From Oerskovia flava (GTDB lineage Bacteria > Actinomycetota > Actinomycetes > Actinomycetales > Cellulomonadaceae), in NCBI RefSeq assembly GCF_026163685.1, contig NZ_JAOXSR010000007.1:1-64000 (forward strand): a stretch of DNA of 64,000 bases, given 5' to 3'. This document shows, in pieces, positions 1 to 8,619 of the stretch. Made by a program: the position numbers and the translations under genes. The notes under the pieces were generated by a model. The model saw only the letters and a list, made by a program, of their open reading frames with translations. It was not told where the DNA came from and made no database searches. The number at the start of each line of letters is the position of its first letter. Positions within the stretch are counted from its first letter, which is position 1.

Positions 1-40
1 CGCAGCTGACCGGTACTAATCAGCCAACAACTTCAACACC
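1..40 (+). rRNA. rrl: 23S rRNA, 3' end (partial)
   Basis: The first bases contain the conserved extreme 3' segment of bacterial 23S rRNA (ctgaccggtactaat at 6-20), followed by the terminal helix strand. Only the last ~40 nt are in the window and the exact mature end is approximate. Its position just upstream of the 5S gene fits a 16S-23S-5S operon read on the plus strand. Confidence 0.85.
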
Positions 41-146
41 AACACTTTTGCTACGCGTCCACTGTGCGGTTCCCGAGAAACGGGCCAACACCCCCACCAC
101 CCACGACCACGGGCGGCAAAAGGGGGGCACCCGACAACTCGATAGC

Positions 147-265
147 GTTACGGCGGTCACAGCGAAGGGGAAACGCCCGGTCCCATACCGAACCCGGAAG
201 CTAAGCCCTTCAGCGCCGATGGTACTGCCCTGGAGACGGGGTGGGAGAGTAGGACGCCGCCGAAC
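147..265 (+). rRNA. rrf: 5S rRNA
   Basis: A 119-nt segment carries the 5S hallmarks: a terminal helix between gttacggcg (147-155) and the ccgccgaac end, the conserved core ggtcccataccgaaccc near 179-195, and the gggagagtaggacgccg 3' region. It follows the 23S tail by ~105 nt and is followed directly by a strong terminator. Confidence 0.95.
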
Positions 266-274
266 ACCCATTCA

Positions 275-307
275 CCAAAGGCCCACCCCACCGGGGTGGG
301 CCTTTGG
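275..307 (+). terminator. rRNA operon terminator
   Basis: A perfect 15-bp stem (275-289 with 293-307) has a 3-nt loop and an A-rich/T-rich edge inside the stem (ccaaagg / cctttgg). It lies 10 nt after the 5S gene. It may also stop transcription of the minus-strand hydrolase gene that ends at 353. Confidence 0.85.
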
Positions 308-352
308 CATACCCCCACACCCCGTCTCCGGGCGGCCGGCCCACGTCGCTCG

Positions 353-1339
353 TCAGCTCCACCCGTAGCCGGCCACCCACCGCGTCATCTCGGCGAAGAA
401 GCGAGCTCGTGGTACGGGTGCCGACAAGCAGAGGTCGTGCACGCCGCCGAGGATCCTCACCACGGAGACCACGGGTCCCAGGTTCGGTGCGCGACGGGCG
501 AGCAGTTCCACGTCGAGGACGATGTCCGCGCTGCGCATCTCCTCGCTCCACCGGGCGCTGATGAGCGAGCGGCTCGCGGTCAGGACGGCCACGGGACAGT
601 CGATATCCAGCCCTGCCGCCACGCGCGCGTGCCCCTCGATGATGGCGCGCAGCCACCCGGCACGGACTGGGAACGACGGGACCGGCCGCCACGCCGGTTC
701 GATGTCCCAGCCGCGACCGTTCAGGTCGCGGAGACTGCGCGCGTAGTAGCCGGGATCCACGTTGGGCAACGGTGCTCGGGGCTGGAAGCGTGCGAGCTGG
801 CGGATCGCCGGCGTCGAGACCGTCCGGACCACCGACGAACCCTGCAGCTCCAACCAGGGGCTGTTGAGGACAAGGCCGCGGATCCGTCCCGGGTGGCGCT
901 GCGCCCAGAGCGCCGCGACGAGCCCACCCGTGGAGTGCCCCATGAGCATCACCGACGCGTGCGCACCGAGCTCGTCCCGCACCAGGTCGAGCGCGGCTCC
1001 GATGTCCTCGTCGTACTCGTCGAGGTGCTCGACGTACCCCGGGGTCTGGTGTGGTCGCAGGCTCCGGCCGTACTTGCGCAGGTCGAGCGCGTAGAACGCC
1101 GCGCCCTGAGCCTTCCAGTACTGCGCGAGCTCGGTCTGGAAGAAGTAGTCGCTCCAGCCGTGCAGGTACAGCACAGCCCGGACCGGTCGCCTCGCGTCCG
1201 GCGTGGGCGGTTCGTAGCGCACGACGGTCGCCTCGACGGCGCCCTCGTCGTCCGGCGTGAGTTCGAGCGTGTGCCGCCGGTAGTCCGGTCCGAGCACGTC
1301 CTCGGTCCATCCGGGCGGGTAGGTGCGTGGCGTGGTCAC
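353..1339 (-). CDS. alpha/beta hydrolase (serine hydrolase/lysophospholipase-like)
   Basis: A 328-aa alpha/beta hydrolase. The nucleophile elbow G-H-S-T-G-G places Ser at residue ~136, an oxyanion-region LYLHGW motif is at ~57-62, and a late Gly-Gly-Val-His near residue 300 supplies the probable catalytic His. There is no signal peptide, so it is probably cytoplasmic. Substrate is unknown; the family includes monoacylglycerol lipases and other carboxylic-ester hydrolases. I chose the GTG start because the product then begins just before the conserved fold and a GGGAGGG stretch lies ~13 nt upstream; the longer upstream reading is Arg/Pro-rich and unconvincing. It lies alone between the rRNA terminator and the gene at 1503. 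Confidence 0.85.
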   Translation of the reverse strand: MTTPRTYPPGWTEDVLGPDYRRHTLELTPDDEGAVEATVVRYEPPTPDARRPVRAVLYLHGWSDYFFQTELAQYWKAQGAAFYALDLRKYGRSLRPHQTPGYVEHLDEYDEDIGAALDLVRDELGAHASVMLMGHSTGGLVAALWAQRHPGRIRGLVLNSPWLELQGSSVVRTVSTPAIRQLARFQPRAPLPNVDPGYYARSLRDLNGRGWDIEPAWRPVPSFPVRAGWLRAIIEGHARVAAGLDIDCPVAVLTASRSLISARWSEEMRSADIVLDVELLARRAPNLGPVVSVVRILGGVHDLCLSAPVPRARFFAEMTRWVAGYGWS

Positions 1340-1502
1340 GGTTCTGGCACGTCCCTCCCGACCTGATGCTCGGCCCGAGGGCCGTCCAGCGGGTCGGGGA
1401 GTCCGAGGTGGGCAGCGTACGCGACGAGCATGGGACCAACCTACGGTCTGGGCGGGCACTGCGCCTGGCGCGCGGCTCGTGCGTACATCGGCCGCAGATC
1501 CG

Positions 1503-2222
1503 TTACAGCAGCGGGAGCATCCGCCCGAGGTCGGGCACGGCCTCCGAGGTGTGCGCCGGCGCCAGAGCACGAGCGAGCTCGTCGACGTCATAGGGCTGAC
1601 GTCCGGTCGCGAGCCGTACCCACAGGAGCGGGTCTGCGACGGTCAGACGCCATCCGCCCCGGGCGACGACGATGCGCAGCAGCTCGTCGGCGACGGCCGC
1701 CAGAGCCTGCGGATCGACGGGGTCCGACCCGATCTCCGGCGCGGAGCGAGCGAGGTCGTCGGCGTGGACGACCAGCTCGACCGTTCGGGAGACCACCATG
1801 TCCCGCAGGGTGAGCGGACCACGCCTCGCCTGCACGATCGTCTCGCCCGCGAGCTCGTCGAGGCGAGCGAACGCGGCCTGTGCCAGACGGCCGACGCCGG
1901 TGAGGCGGTCGAGACCGAGGTCGGCGTCGAGCTCCCGTGTCGCATCGGCGACCTCCTCGGCTCGCGCCGGGTACGTGCCCAGGTACTCGGCCAGCGTCAG
2001 TGGATGTGTGCCCGCCGGAACGGGGCTCGCAGCCGTGAGCGCCGTCATGGCACGTCCGAGGTGGGAGACGAGCTGGCCGAGGGTCCAGCCGTCGAGCACG
2101 CTCGGACGCTCGGTGATCCCGTCGTCCAGAGCGCCGCTCTCGTCGAGATCGCGCAGCCACGTGTCGAGCCGCGCCCATTGCTGCCGCAGCACGCGGGCTG
2201 CTTCTGTGACCTCCGGATCCAT
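1503..2222 (-). CDS. maleylpyruvate isomerase N-terminal domain protein (TIGR03083-type)
   Basis: A 239-aa protein of the actinobacterial DinB/MDMPI superfamily: a helical N-terminal bundle with the 'LDGWTLGQLVSHLGRAM' segment near residue 45, then a C-terminal region with 'RTVELVVHADDL'. The family includes mycothiol-dependent maleylpyruvate isomerases and other thiol-dependent enzymes. The mshA gene in this window makes a mycothiol link plausible but unproven. An AAGGAG-type ribosome binding site just upstream supports the ATG start. It follows metX by 20 nt on the same strand and may be co-transcribed with metY-metX. Confidence 0.75.
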   Translation of the reverse strand: MDPEVTEAARVLRQQWARLDTWLRDLDESGALDDGITERPSVLDGWTLGQLVSHLGRAMTALTAASPVPAGTHPLTLAEYLGTYPARAEEVADATRELDADLGLDRLTGVGRLAQAAFARLDELAGETIVQARRGPLTLRDMVVSRTVELVVHADDLARSAPEIGSDPVDPQALAAVADELLRIVVARGGWRLTVADPLLWVRLATGRQPYDVDELARALAPAHTSEAVPDLGRMLPLL

Positions 2223-2242
2223 CCTGCTCCTTGCTCCCGTCC

Positions 2243-3511
2243 TCAGAGCCGCGCGCGCTGGCCGAGGAAGTCCGCCACCACGGGGCCGAGCTGGTCGAAG
2301 TCGATGAGGAACCCGTCGTGCCCGAAGTCGGACCGTAGGACGTGCAGCGGCTCGGCTCCCGGGATCCCGGCGACGATGCGCGCGCATCCGGCGGGGAGGA
2401 AGAGCCGGTCGGTGTCGACCGCCACGACGAGCGCCCGGGCCGTGATCTGCGCGAGCGCCGCCTCGACCCCGCCACGGTCGCGGCCGAGGTCGTGGGTGAG
2501 CATGGACTCGGTGAGCACGAGGTACGAGTTCGCGTCGAACCGCCGCGCGAGCTTGTCGCCGTGGTGATCGAGGTAGGACTGGACGGCGTACCGCCCGTCG
2601 ACGAACGGGTTCTCGCCCCCCTGCGGCAGGCGGCCGAAGCGTTCGTCGAGCTCACGCGCCGACCGGTACGTGGTGTGGGCGATCTGTCGCGCGATCCCGA
2701 GACCGCGGTGCGGCCCCTCGCCGTCGGGCAGATCGTAGTAGTCCCCACCGTGGAACCCGGGGTCGGCACGGATCGCGCCGAGCTGCGGGTGCGCCCAGGC
2801 GATCTGGTCCCCGCTCGTCTGCGCGTTCGTCGCGATGGGCGCGATCGCCTCGACGGCGATGCCGGCCTCGGGGCCGAGGACCGCCCACTCCAGCACCCGC
2901 AGGCCACCCATCGAGGCGCCGACGACCAGGGCCCAGGAACTGATCCCGAGCGCGCGGGTGAGCTCGATCTCGACGGCGACCTGGTCACGCGTGCTGACGC
3001 GGGGGAAGCGGCTGCCCCACGGGCGCCCGTCTGGCGCCGACGACGCGGGGCCGGTCGTCCCCTGGCAGCCGCCGAGCGCGTTCGGCGCGACGACGAAGTA
3101 CGTGTTCGTGTCGATCGGTGCGCCCGGCCCGACCATCTCCTGCCACCACCCGGCCGTGGCGTGCCCCGGGCCCTGCGGCCCGGTGACGTGGGAGTCTCCC
3201 GTCAGGGCGTGCAGCACCAGGACCGCGTTGGACCCGTCGGCGTTCAACGTGCCCCACGTCTCGTACGCCACGCGGACGTCGGGCAGGCGCACACCTGACT
3301 CGAGGTCGAAGGTGCCGACCTGCGCGAACTGCCGGTTCCCGACGTCGTCCCCCTCGCGCCAGGCGCCCGAGGCGCGCACCGCCGGCTTCACCCGGGCGCG
3401 CGACGACGCCGGACGTCGGGACGGTCCGGCCACCGGGGCAGGGTCGGGCTTCACTGCTTCCCACTGTAGGGCCGGGGCGCCAGGGGCGCCCCGGCTGTCC
3501 AGGTGCGTCAT
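2243..3511 (-). CDS. metX: homoserine O-acetyltransferase
   Basis: MetX transfers an acetyl group from acetyl-CoA to L-homoserine, the committed step of methionine synthesis by direct sulfhydrylation. The 422-aa product has the alpha/beta-hydrolase acyltransferase fold: nucleophile Ser ~200 in G-A-S-M-G-G, an Asp in 'VAVDTDRLF' and the His in 'FGHDGFLIDF' near the C-terminus. The usual length is about 370-390 aa, so the N-terminal ~45 residues (Pro/Arg-rich) look extra; the true start may be an internal GTG near residue 20 or 41. No good ribosome binding site precedes the ATG at 3511. It lies 13 nt downstream of metY and supplies MetY's substrate. Confidence 0.92.
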   Translation of the reverse strand: MTHLDSRGAPGAPALQWEAVKPDPAPVAGPSRRPASSRARVKPAVRASGAWREGDDVGNRQFAQVGTFDLESGVRLPDVRVAYETWGTLNADGSNAVLVLHALTGDSHVTGPQGPGHATAGWWQEMVGPGAPIDTNTYFVVAPNALGGCQGTTGPASSAPDGRPWGSRFPRVSTRDQVAVEIELTRALGISSWALVVGASMGGLRVLEWAVLGPEAGIAVEAIAPIATNAQTSGDQIAWAHPQLGAIRADPGFHGGDYYDLPDGEGPHRGLGIARQIAHTTYRSARELDERFGRLPQGGENPFVDGRYAVQSYLDHHGDKLARRFDANSYLVLTESMLTHDLGRDRGGVEAALAQITARALVVAVDTDRLFLPAGCARIVAGIPGAEPLHVLRSDFGHDGFLIDFDQLGPVVADFLGQRARL

Positions 3512-3524
3512 CGGGCAGGTCGTC

Positions 3525-4874
3525 TCAGGCGCCGAGCTGCGACTTCGCGGCCGTGAAGCCGAGCTCGAGGTCCGCGAGAATGTCGTCGACGTGCTCGATG
3601 CCGACGGACAGGCGCACGAGTCCCGGCGTCACCCCGGACAGGGCCTGCTCGTCCGGGCTCAGCTGGCTGTGCGTCGTCGAGGCCGGGTGGATGACGAGCG
3701 AGCGGACGTCACCGATGTTCGCCACGTTCGAGTGCAGCTCGAGCGCGGACACGAACGCCTGGCCCGCCTCGGCGCCGCCGTCGAGCTCGAACGCCAGCAC
3801 GGCGCCGGCGCCCTGCGGCGCGTACTTCTGCGCGTTCGCGTACCAAGGGCTGGAGGGCAGGCTCGCGTAGTGGACCTGGCGGACGTCGTCGCGCGCCTCG
3901 AGCCAGGCCGCGACCTTCTGCGCGTTGGCGACGTGGCGCTCCACGCGCAGCGACAGGGTCTCGATGCCCTGGGAGATGAGGAACGCGTTGAACGGTGAGA
4001 TGGCCGACCCGAGGTCGCGCAGGAGCTGGACGCGGGCCTTGAGGATGTAGGCGAGGTTCGCACCGAGGATGCCTCCCACACCGAGGTCACGGGCGAAGAC
4101 GATCCCGTTGTAGCTGGGGTCCGGGGTGTTGAAGTTCGCGAAGCGCTCCGTGTCCTGCGCGAAGTCGAACGTGCCGCCGTCGACGATGACCCCGCCGATG
4201 GCCGAGCCGTGGCCGCCGAGGTACTTGGTCGCCGAGTGCACCACGATGTCGGCGCCGTGCTCGAGCGGCCGGACGAGGTACGGGGTCGCGACGGTGTTGT
4301 CGACGATCAGCGGGACGCCCGCGGCGTGCGCCTCGGCGGCGACCGTCTCGATGTCGAGGACGTCGGACTTCGGGTTGGGGATGGTCTCGGCGAAGAACAG
4401 CTTGGTGTTCGGCCGCACCGCGTCGCGCCAGGCCTGCGGGTCGTGCGGGTCGGTGACGAACGTCGTCGTGATGCCGAGCTTGGGGAGCGTGTAGTGCAGC
4501 AGGTTGTACGTGCCGCCGTACAGGCTGGGGCTGGCGACGACATGGTCGCCGGCCTCGGCGACGTTGAGGATGGCGAAGGTCTCGGCCGCCTGGCCCGAGG
4601 CGAGCAGGAGCGCGCCCACCCCGCCCTCGAGCGAGGCGATGCGGTTCTCGACGACCTCCTGGGTCGGGTTGCCGATGCGTGTGTAGATCGGACCGAGGTC
4701 CTTGAGCGCGAAGCGGTCGGCCGCGACGCCGGCGTCGGGGAAGACGAACGAGGTCGTCTGGTAGATGGGCAGGGCGCGGGCGCCGGTCGTCGGGTCGGGC
4801 GACTGCCCGGCGTGGATCTGGCGGGTCTCGAAGGACCATCCGGGCTGGGCTGCGGGCTGGGTGGTGTCGGTCAC
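3525..4874 (-). CDS. metY: O-acetylhomoserine sulfhydrylase (OAH/OAS sulfhydrylase)
   Basis: A 449-aa PLP enzyme of the Cys/Met metabolism family that condenses O-acetylhomoserine with sulfide to homocysteine. The PLP-binding Lys is in 'HSATKYLGGHG' (~K217), with 'YTRIGNPTQ' near residue 64-72 and 'SGQAAETFAI' near 93. The GTG start at 4874 is chosen because a TGGAGAG ribosome binding site (4879-4885) precedes it and the protein then begins at the family N-terminus. It is the first structural gene of metY-metX. A ~190-nt leader separates it from a cysteine-rich short ORF (5061-5084), which suggests attenuation by cysteine supply. Confidence 0.95.
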   Translation of the reverse strand: MTDTTQPAAQPGWSFETRQIHAGQSPDPTTGARALPIYQTTSFVFPDAGVAADRFALKDLGPIYTRIGNPTQEVVENRIASLEGGVGALLLASGQAAETFAILNVAEAGDHVVASPSLYGGTYNLLHYTLPKLGITTTFVTDPHDPQAWRDAVRPNTKLFFAETIPNPKSDVLDIETVAAEAHAAGVPLIVDNTVATPYLVRPLEHGADIVVHSATKYLGGHGSAIGGVIVDGGTFDFAQDTERFANFNTPDPSYNGIVFARDLGVGGILGANLAYILKARVQLLRDLGSAISPFNAFLISQGIETLSLRVERHVANAQKVAAWLEARDDVRQVHYASLPSSPWYANAQKYAPQGAGAVLAFELDGGAEAGQAFVSALELHSNVANIGDVRSLVIHPASTTHSQLSPDEQALSGVTPGLVRLSVGIEHVDDILADLELGFTAAKSQLGA

Positions 4875-5060
4875 GATGCTCTCCAGGTGGGTTCGTCGAT
4901 CGGAGCCGCGAACCGTCGTCGCACGTGCTGCTCGACGCGCGGGACGCGGGGCGGGCGGATGGCGCACGTGTACGGGAGATGCCCGAGGGGCGCCGGAGCT
5001 CCGCCCGTCATCGACGACAGGGGGAGGGGGCGACGCAGGGCAGAGCGAACGTGCGCGGGG
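4875..5060 (-). promoter_or_regulatory. metYX leader RNA, possible attenuator
   Basis: This is the untranslated stretch between the Cys-rich short ORF and metY. Read on the minus strand it holds a long-range 8-bp stem (4952-4959 with 5000-5007) enclosing further G+C-rich pairing, and a 6-bp stem (4890-4895 with 4909-4914) immediately before the metY ribosome binding site. I do not see a recognisable SAM or SAM-IV riboswitch core. A regulatory role is inferred from the upstream Cys codons and the structure near the ribosome binding site. Confidence 0.4.
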
Positions 5061-5084
5061 TCAGCAACACATTCGGCAGGTCAT
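5061..5084 (-). CDS. leaderless cysteine-rich short ORF (MTCRMCC) ahead of metYX
   Basis: On the minus strand an ATG at 5084 opens a 7-codon frame, Met-Thr-Cys-Arg-Met-Cys-Cys, closed by TGA at 5061. No ribosome binding site precedes it. A TAGTCT -10 box (5092-5097) lies exactly 7 nt upstream, so transcription should begin at the A of ATG, giving a leaderless mRNA. Three of seven codons are Cys and the last two sense codons are consecutive Cys. Polycysteine leaderless short ORFs are known cysteine-responsive attenuators upstream of sulfur genes in mycobacteria. Translation of this one is inferred. Confidence 0.55.
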   Translation of the reverse strand: MTCRMCC

Positions 5085-5091
5085 ACGGACG

Positions 5092-5097
5092 AGACTA
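5092..5097 (-). promoter_or_regulatory. -10 box for the metYX transcript
   Basis: TAGTCT on the minus strand matches the actinobacterial TANNNT -10 consensus and sits 7 nt before the ATG of the MTCRMCC short ORF. No convincing -35 element is visible. It is the best promoter candidate for the whole metY-metX operon. Confidence 0.55.
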
Positions 5098-5184
5098 GGT
5101 CGCCGTCTCGCGGGTCGGTAGACGTGTCTTGAAGAGTGAGATCTCGCAGGGTGGTGCTCATCGGCCCGCACCGCCTCCACGCAC

Positions 5185-5220
5185 GACGGCGCCGCTCCCG
5201 ACCAGGGGAGCGGCGCCGTC
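5185..5220 (-). terminator. ppa terminator
   Basis: A perfect 15-bp G+C-rich stem (5185-5199 with 5206-5220) has a 6-nt loop and lies 17 nt beyond the stop codon of the minus-strand ppa gene. It insulates ppa from the downstream metYX promoter. Confidence 0.8.
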
Positions 5221-5237
5221 GCACGTGGTGCGAGAGG

Positions 5238-5741
5238 TCAGTGACCGGGCGTGTGGTACCCGCTGTCGATGGCGCGCTGGATCGAGCGCTCGATCTCGGC
5301 CTCGGCCTCGGAGCGGCCCGTCCAGTGGGCGCCCTCGACAGACTTGCCGGGCTCCAGGTCCTTATAGACCTCGAAGAAGTGCTGGATCTCGAGACGGTGG
5401 AAGTCGGACACGTCGTCGATGTCCTGGCGCCACGCGGCGCGCTGGTCACCCGTCGGGACGCAGAGCACCTTGTCGTCGCCGCCGGCCTCGTCGCGCATGC
5501 GGAACATGCCGAGCGCGCGGCAGCGGATCAGGCAGCCCGGGAAGGTCGGCTCCTCGAGGAGGACGAGCGCGTCGAGCGGGTCGCCGTCCTCGCCGAGCGT
5601 GCCCTCGATGAACCCGTAGTCGTCCGGGTAGCGCGTCGAGGTGAAGAGCATGCGGTCGAGCCGGATCCGACCGCTCGCGTGGTCGACCTCGTACTTGTTG
5701 CGCTGGCCCTTCGGGATCTCGATCGTGACGTCGAACTCCAC
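5238..5741 (-). CDS. ppa: inorganic pyrophosphatase
   Basis: A 167-aa family I (soluble) inorganic pyrophosphatase, which hydrolyses PPi to two phosphates in the cytoplasm and so drives biosynthetic reactions. Visible signatures include '[13 protein letters not shown]' (residues ~8-20), '[24 protein letters not shown]' (~38-61, the metal-binding Asp cluster) and '[10 protein letters not shown]'. Length is typical for the family. The GTG start is supported by a strong GGAGGAG site ~6 nt upstream. It is divergent from dacB, as is Rv3628 from Rv3627c. Confidence 0.96.
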   Translation of the reverse strand: MEFDVTIEIPKGQRNKYEVDHASGRIRLDRMLFTSTRYPDDYGFIEGTLGEDGDPLDALVLLEEPTFPGCLIRCRALGMFRMRDEAGGDDKVLCVPTGDQRAAWRQDIDDVSDFHRLEIQHFFEVYKDLEPGKSVEGAHWTGRSEAEAEIERSIQRAIDSGYHTPGH

Positions 5742-5937
5742 TGTTCTCCTCCAGGTCGAACCAGTCCGGCGTGCTCGGCGCGGTACCTGGTCGGGTGATG
5801 GCTGTTCGTGCAGACGCGGGCCCCCCACCGGCGACGAGCCGACGACGACGCGGACCACGCCTGCGTGCGCGTCCAGTGTGCCATGTGATCGGTGTTCGGC
5901 GAGTGGTCGCGGCCCCCGTGAGGGCCGGAAACTGAGT

Positions 5938-5943
5938 GATAAT
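5938..5943 (+). promoter_or_regulatory. possible -10 box upstream of dacB
   Basis: GATAAT (within tgataat) lies ~70 nt upstream of the dacB ATG in the 271-bp divergent ppa-dacB gap. It is the most A+T-rich element in that gap. No clear -35 element is visible. Apart from this and the ppa ribosome binding site, I see nothing specific in the gap. Confidence 0.35.
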
Positions 5944-6012
5944 GCGCACGTGCATCTGCCGGTGCACGGTGCGCGTCGCGTGCAGGACGCCCGAGAGACA
6001 TGAGGGACGAAG

Positions 6013-7422
6013 ATGGGGTGGGGCGCACGGACCGGCGCGACCGCTGCGGTGGTGCTGACGTTGGCCGGGGCATACCTGACGGCCGACGCGTACGACGCGG
6101 TGCCGGGGATGCTCACCCTCGCGCCGCCGCACGCAGAGCCGGCCCCGTTCCCGCAGGCGCCCGGCGCGGTCGAGGGGACGCCGCCGAGCGTCACGCTCGA
6201 CATCCTCGACGAGACGGCGCCCGTACCGTCCCCGGCGCAGGTCGGGTCCGCCGTGGACGCGCTCGCCGCCGACCAGCGGCTCGGCCCGGCGCTCGGTGCT
6301 CTGGTCGTCGACGCGAGCACCGGGGAGGCCCTCGGCTCGCACGCCGCCGACGCGACGCTCGTCCCGGCGTCGAGCCTCAAGCTGCTCACCGCGGTCGCTG
6401 CCCTCAGCTCGCCGGGGGGCGCCACCACGCTGCCGACGAGCGTCGTGCAGGAGTCCGCGGAGACGATCACGCTGGTGGGCGGCGGCGACATGATGCTCGC
6501 GGCGGGTGCCGGTGACCCGACCGCGGTGAACGGCCGGGCCGGGCTGGGCGACCTCGCGGCGCAGGTCGCCGCAGAGCTGCGGCTCACCGGCCGCACGACC
6601 GTGCGGCTGGTCGTCGACGACTCGCTGTTCACCGGTCCGGCCGAGAGCCCCAGCTGGCACCCCGACAGCGTCCGGGACGGCTGGGTCGCGCCCGTGACGG
6701 CCCTCGCGATCGACATCGCGCGGCTCGAGGACGAGGAGTACGCGCCCCGCAGTGCCGACCCGGCGCTCGCGGCGGCCCAGGTGTTCGCCGCCGCACTGGA
6801 CGAGCGGGGTGTCACGGTCACCGGGGAACCGGTCCGGGGGACCGCGCCCTCGAGCGCGACGACCATCGCCGAGGTGCGCTCGGCGCCGCTGAGCGAGGTC
6901 GTGGACTATCTCCTCCAGCGGTCCGACAACACCATCGCCGAGGTCGTGGGCCGTGTGGTCGCGCTCGACGCGGGCCTGCCGGGCTCCGCCGAGGGCGCCA
7001 CGCAGGCGGTGCGGGCGAGCGTCGAACGTCTCGGCGTCGACCTGACCGGTGCGCAGATCGCGGACTGCGCGGGGCTCGGCGACGGGTCTGCCCTGTCCGC
7101 GCGCCAGCTCGTGGACGTCCTCGCGCTGCTCACCGACCCCGCGCACCCCGAGCTGCGGACCGGTGCCACGGGTCTGGCGATCGCCGGGCTGAGCGGCACG
7201 CTCGACGACCGCTTCGTGGAGACGCCGGGCGCCGGGGTGGTGCGCGCCAAGACCGGGAGCCTGCCCGACGTCACCTCGCTCGCCGGCACCGTGGTGACCG
7301 ACGACGACCGCCTCCTGCTGTTCGCGCTCCTCGTGGACGACGTCCCCGAGGGCGGGACGTGGGGCGCCCGCCTCATCCTCGACGGCTTCGTGGCCTCGCT
7401 CGCCGAGTGTGGCTGCACCTGA
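6013..7422 (+). CDS. dacB: D-alanyl-D-alanine carboxypeptidase/endopeptidase (PBP4, DacB family)
   Basis: A 469-aa class C low-molecular-mass penicillin-binding protein that trims or cleaves peptidoglycan cross-links outside the membrane. An N-terminal hydrophobic segment (~residues 8-25) acts as signal or anchor. The three penicilloyl-transferase motifs are present: S-S-L-K in '[11 protein letters not shown]' (~residue 120), S-D-N in '[11 protein letters not shown]' (~300) and K-T-G in '[10 protein letters not shown]' (~410). The large insert between the first two motifs is typical of PBP4 proteins. The product has the usual DacB length. Confidence 0.92.
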   Translation: MGWGARTGATAAVVLTLAGAYLTADAYDAVPGMLTLAPPHAEPAPFPQAPGAVEGTPPSVTLDILDETAPVPSPAQVGSAVDALAADQRLGPALGALVVDASTGEALGSHAADATLVPASSLKLLTAVAALSSPGGATTLPTSVVQESAETITLVGGGDMMLAAGAGDPTAVNGRAGLGDLAAQVAAELRLTGRTTVRLVVDDSLFTGPAESPSWHPDSVRDGWVAPVTALAIDIARLEDEEYAPRSADPALAAAQVFAAALDERGVTVTGEPVRGTAPSSATTIAEVRSAPLSEVVDYLLQRSDNTIAEVVGRVVALDAGLPGSAEGATQAVRASVERLGVDLTGAQIADCAGLGDGSALSARQLVDVLALLTDPAHPELRTGATGLAIAGLSGTLDDRFVETPGAGVVRAKTGSLPDVTSLAGTVVTDDDRLLLFALLVDDVPEGGTWGARLILDGFVASLAECGCT

Positions 7423-7478
7423 CCGGTACGCGGCCGTCCGGGGCCGCCCACGGTCGCTCACGGTGGCCACGCGGCGAC

Positions 7479-7484
7479 TACGGT
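7479..7484 (+). promoter_or_regulatory. -10 box, leaderless start of the DUF2342 gene
   Basis: TACGGT lies exactly 6 nt before the ATG at 7491, with no separate ribosome binding site, which fits a leaderless transcript. Confidence 0.5.
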
Positions 7485-7490
7485 GGAGCG

Positions 7491-8615
7491 ATGACGCTCA
7501 CCGACGCGGCGCCCACCCCTCTCGTGGACTGGTCCGCAGCTGCGCAGATCGCCGGCCGGCTCGCCCGGCCCGGCCCGGCGGCGTCCCGCACCGAGCTCGA
7601 CGACCTCGTCGCCGACCTGCACGCGGTGGCGAGCGCCGCGGTCCCGCACGTCCTGCGCGTCACGCGGATGCGCGTCGCTCCCGGCCCGGGCGCCGACCCG
7701 GGGGGCCCGACGAGCCTGGGGCCGGTGTACGTCGTCGACCGGGTGCGGTGGGCGAGGGCGAACACCGAGATCATGGCCGCGATGACGGCCGGGCTCCCCG
7801 GCGACCACCAGGCCGAGGCCCGCGGCCGGCGACCGCGGGTGTCGCAGGCGACGGCACTCACGGGCGCCGCGCAGGTCGGGGCGGTGCTCGCGGCGCTCTC
7901 CAGCCGGGTGCTCGGGCAGTTCGACCCCTACAGCGCCCCCGAGAGCCCCGGCGCGGGGCGCCTGCTGCTCGTCGCACCGAACGTTCTGCACGTCGAGCGG
8001 GAGCTCGAGCTCGTGCCGTCGGACTTCCGGCTCTGGGTCGCCCTGCACGAGCAGACCCACGCCCTGCAGTTCTCGGCGGCACCGTGGTTGGCCGACCACC
8101 TGCGCGCACGCGCGACGTCGCTCCTCGCGGACGTCACGGAGTCCTCCCGGCGGCTGACGGAGGCCCGGCTCCGCGACCGGCTCACGGTCGCCGGCCGCGC
8201 GGTGCTCGGCGCGGTGCGGGGGGACGGTTCGTCGCTGCTCGACGGCGTGCTCAGCCCCGAGCAGCGGCACGCCGTCGAGGAGGTCTCGGCCGTCATGGCG
8301 CTGCTCGAGGGCCACGCGGACGTCGCCATGGACGCGGTCGGTCCCCGGACCGTGCGCACCGTCCGGCAGATCCGGGCCCGCTTCGAGCGACGGCGCGACG
8401 GCGCGGGGTCGGGGACGTTCGACGCCGTGCTGCGCCGCCTGCTGGGGATGGACGCCAAGATCGCGCAGTACCGCGACGGGGCGGCATTCGTGCGCGCCGT
8501 GGAGAAGGACGTCGGCCGCGACGGCTTCAACGCCGTGTGGGCCGCACCGGAGAACCTGCCGACCTCCCGGGAGATCGCCGACGCGCGGGCCTGGGTGCGC
8601 AGGGTCCACGGCTGA
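7491..8615 (+). CDS. zinc-dependent metallopeptidase-like protein (DUF2342)
   Basis: A 374-aa member of the actinobacterial DUF2342 family (sometimes labelled 'coenzyme F420 biosynthesis associated'). The zincin motif H-E-Q-T-H occurs in '[10 protein letters not shown]' near residue 182-191, and a downstream '[11 protein letters not shown]' contributes the probable third metal ligand, as in other zincins. No signal peptide or membrane segment is visible. Function is unknown. The conserved position between dacB and tilS matches Rv3626c. The ATG 6 nt after a TACGGT box suggests a leaderless start. Confidence 0.8.
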   Translation: MTLTDAAPTPLVDWSAAAQIAGRLARPGPAASRTELDDLVADLHAVASAAVPHVLRVTRMRVAPGPGADPGGPTSLGPVYVVDRVRWARANTEIMAAMTAGLPGDHQAEARGRRPRVSQATALTGAAQVGAVLAALSSRVLGQFDPYSAPESPGAGRLLLVAPNVLHVERELELVPSDFRLWVALHEQTHALQFSAAPWLADHLRARATSLLADVTESSRRLTEARLRDRLTVAGRAVLGAVRGDGSSLLDGVLSPEQRHAVEEVSAVMALLEGHADVAMDAVGPRTVRTVRQIRARFERRRDGAGSGTFDAVLRRLLGMDAKIAQYRDGAAFVRAVEKDVGRDGFNAVWAAPENLPTSREIADARAWVRRVHG

Positions 8616-8619
8616 GCCG

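Noticed and set aside
4875-5100. SAM-type riboswitch upstream of metY
   Set aside because: I looked for SAM-I/SAM-IV/SAM-II core elements on the minus strand and did not find a convincing match. A covariance-model scan would settle it.
5081-5161. 26-aa minus-strand ORF (MSTTLRDL...) upstream of metY
   Set aside because: Its ribosome-binding-like GGAGG is ~12 nt away, it has no Cys codons, and the likely metYX -10 box lies inside it, so it would not be on the transcript. Its TGA overlaps the ATG of the Cys-rich short ORF, probably by chance.
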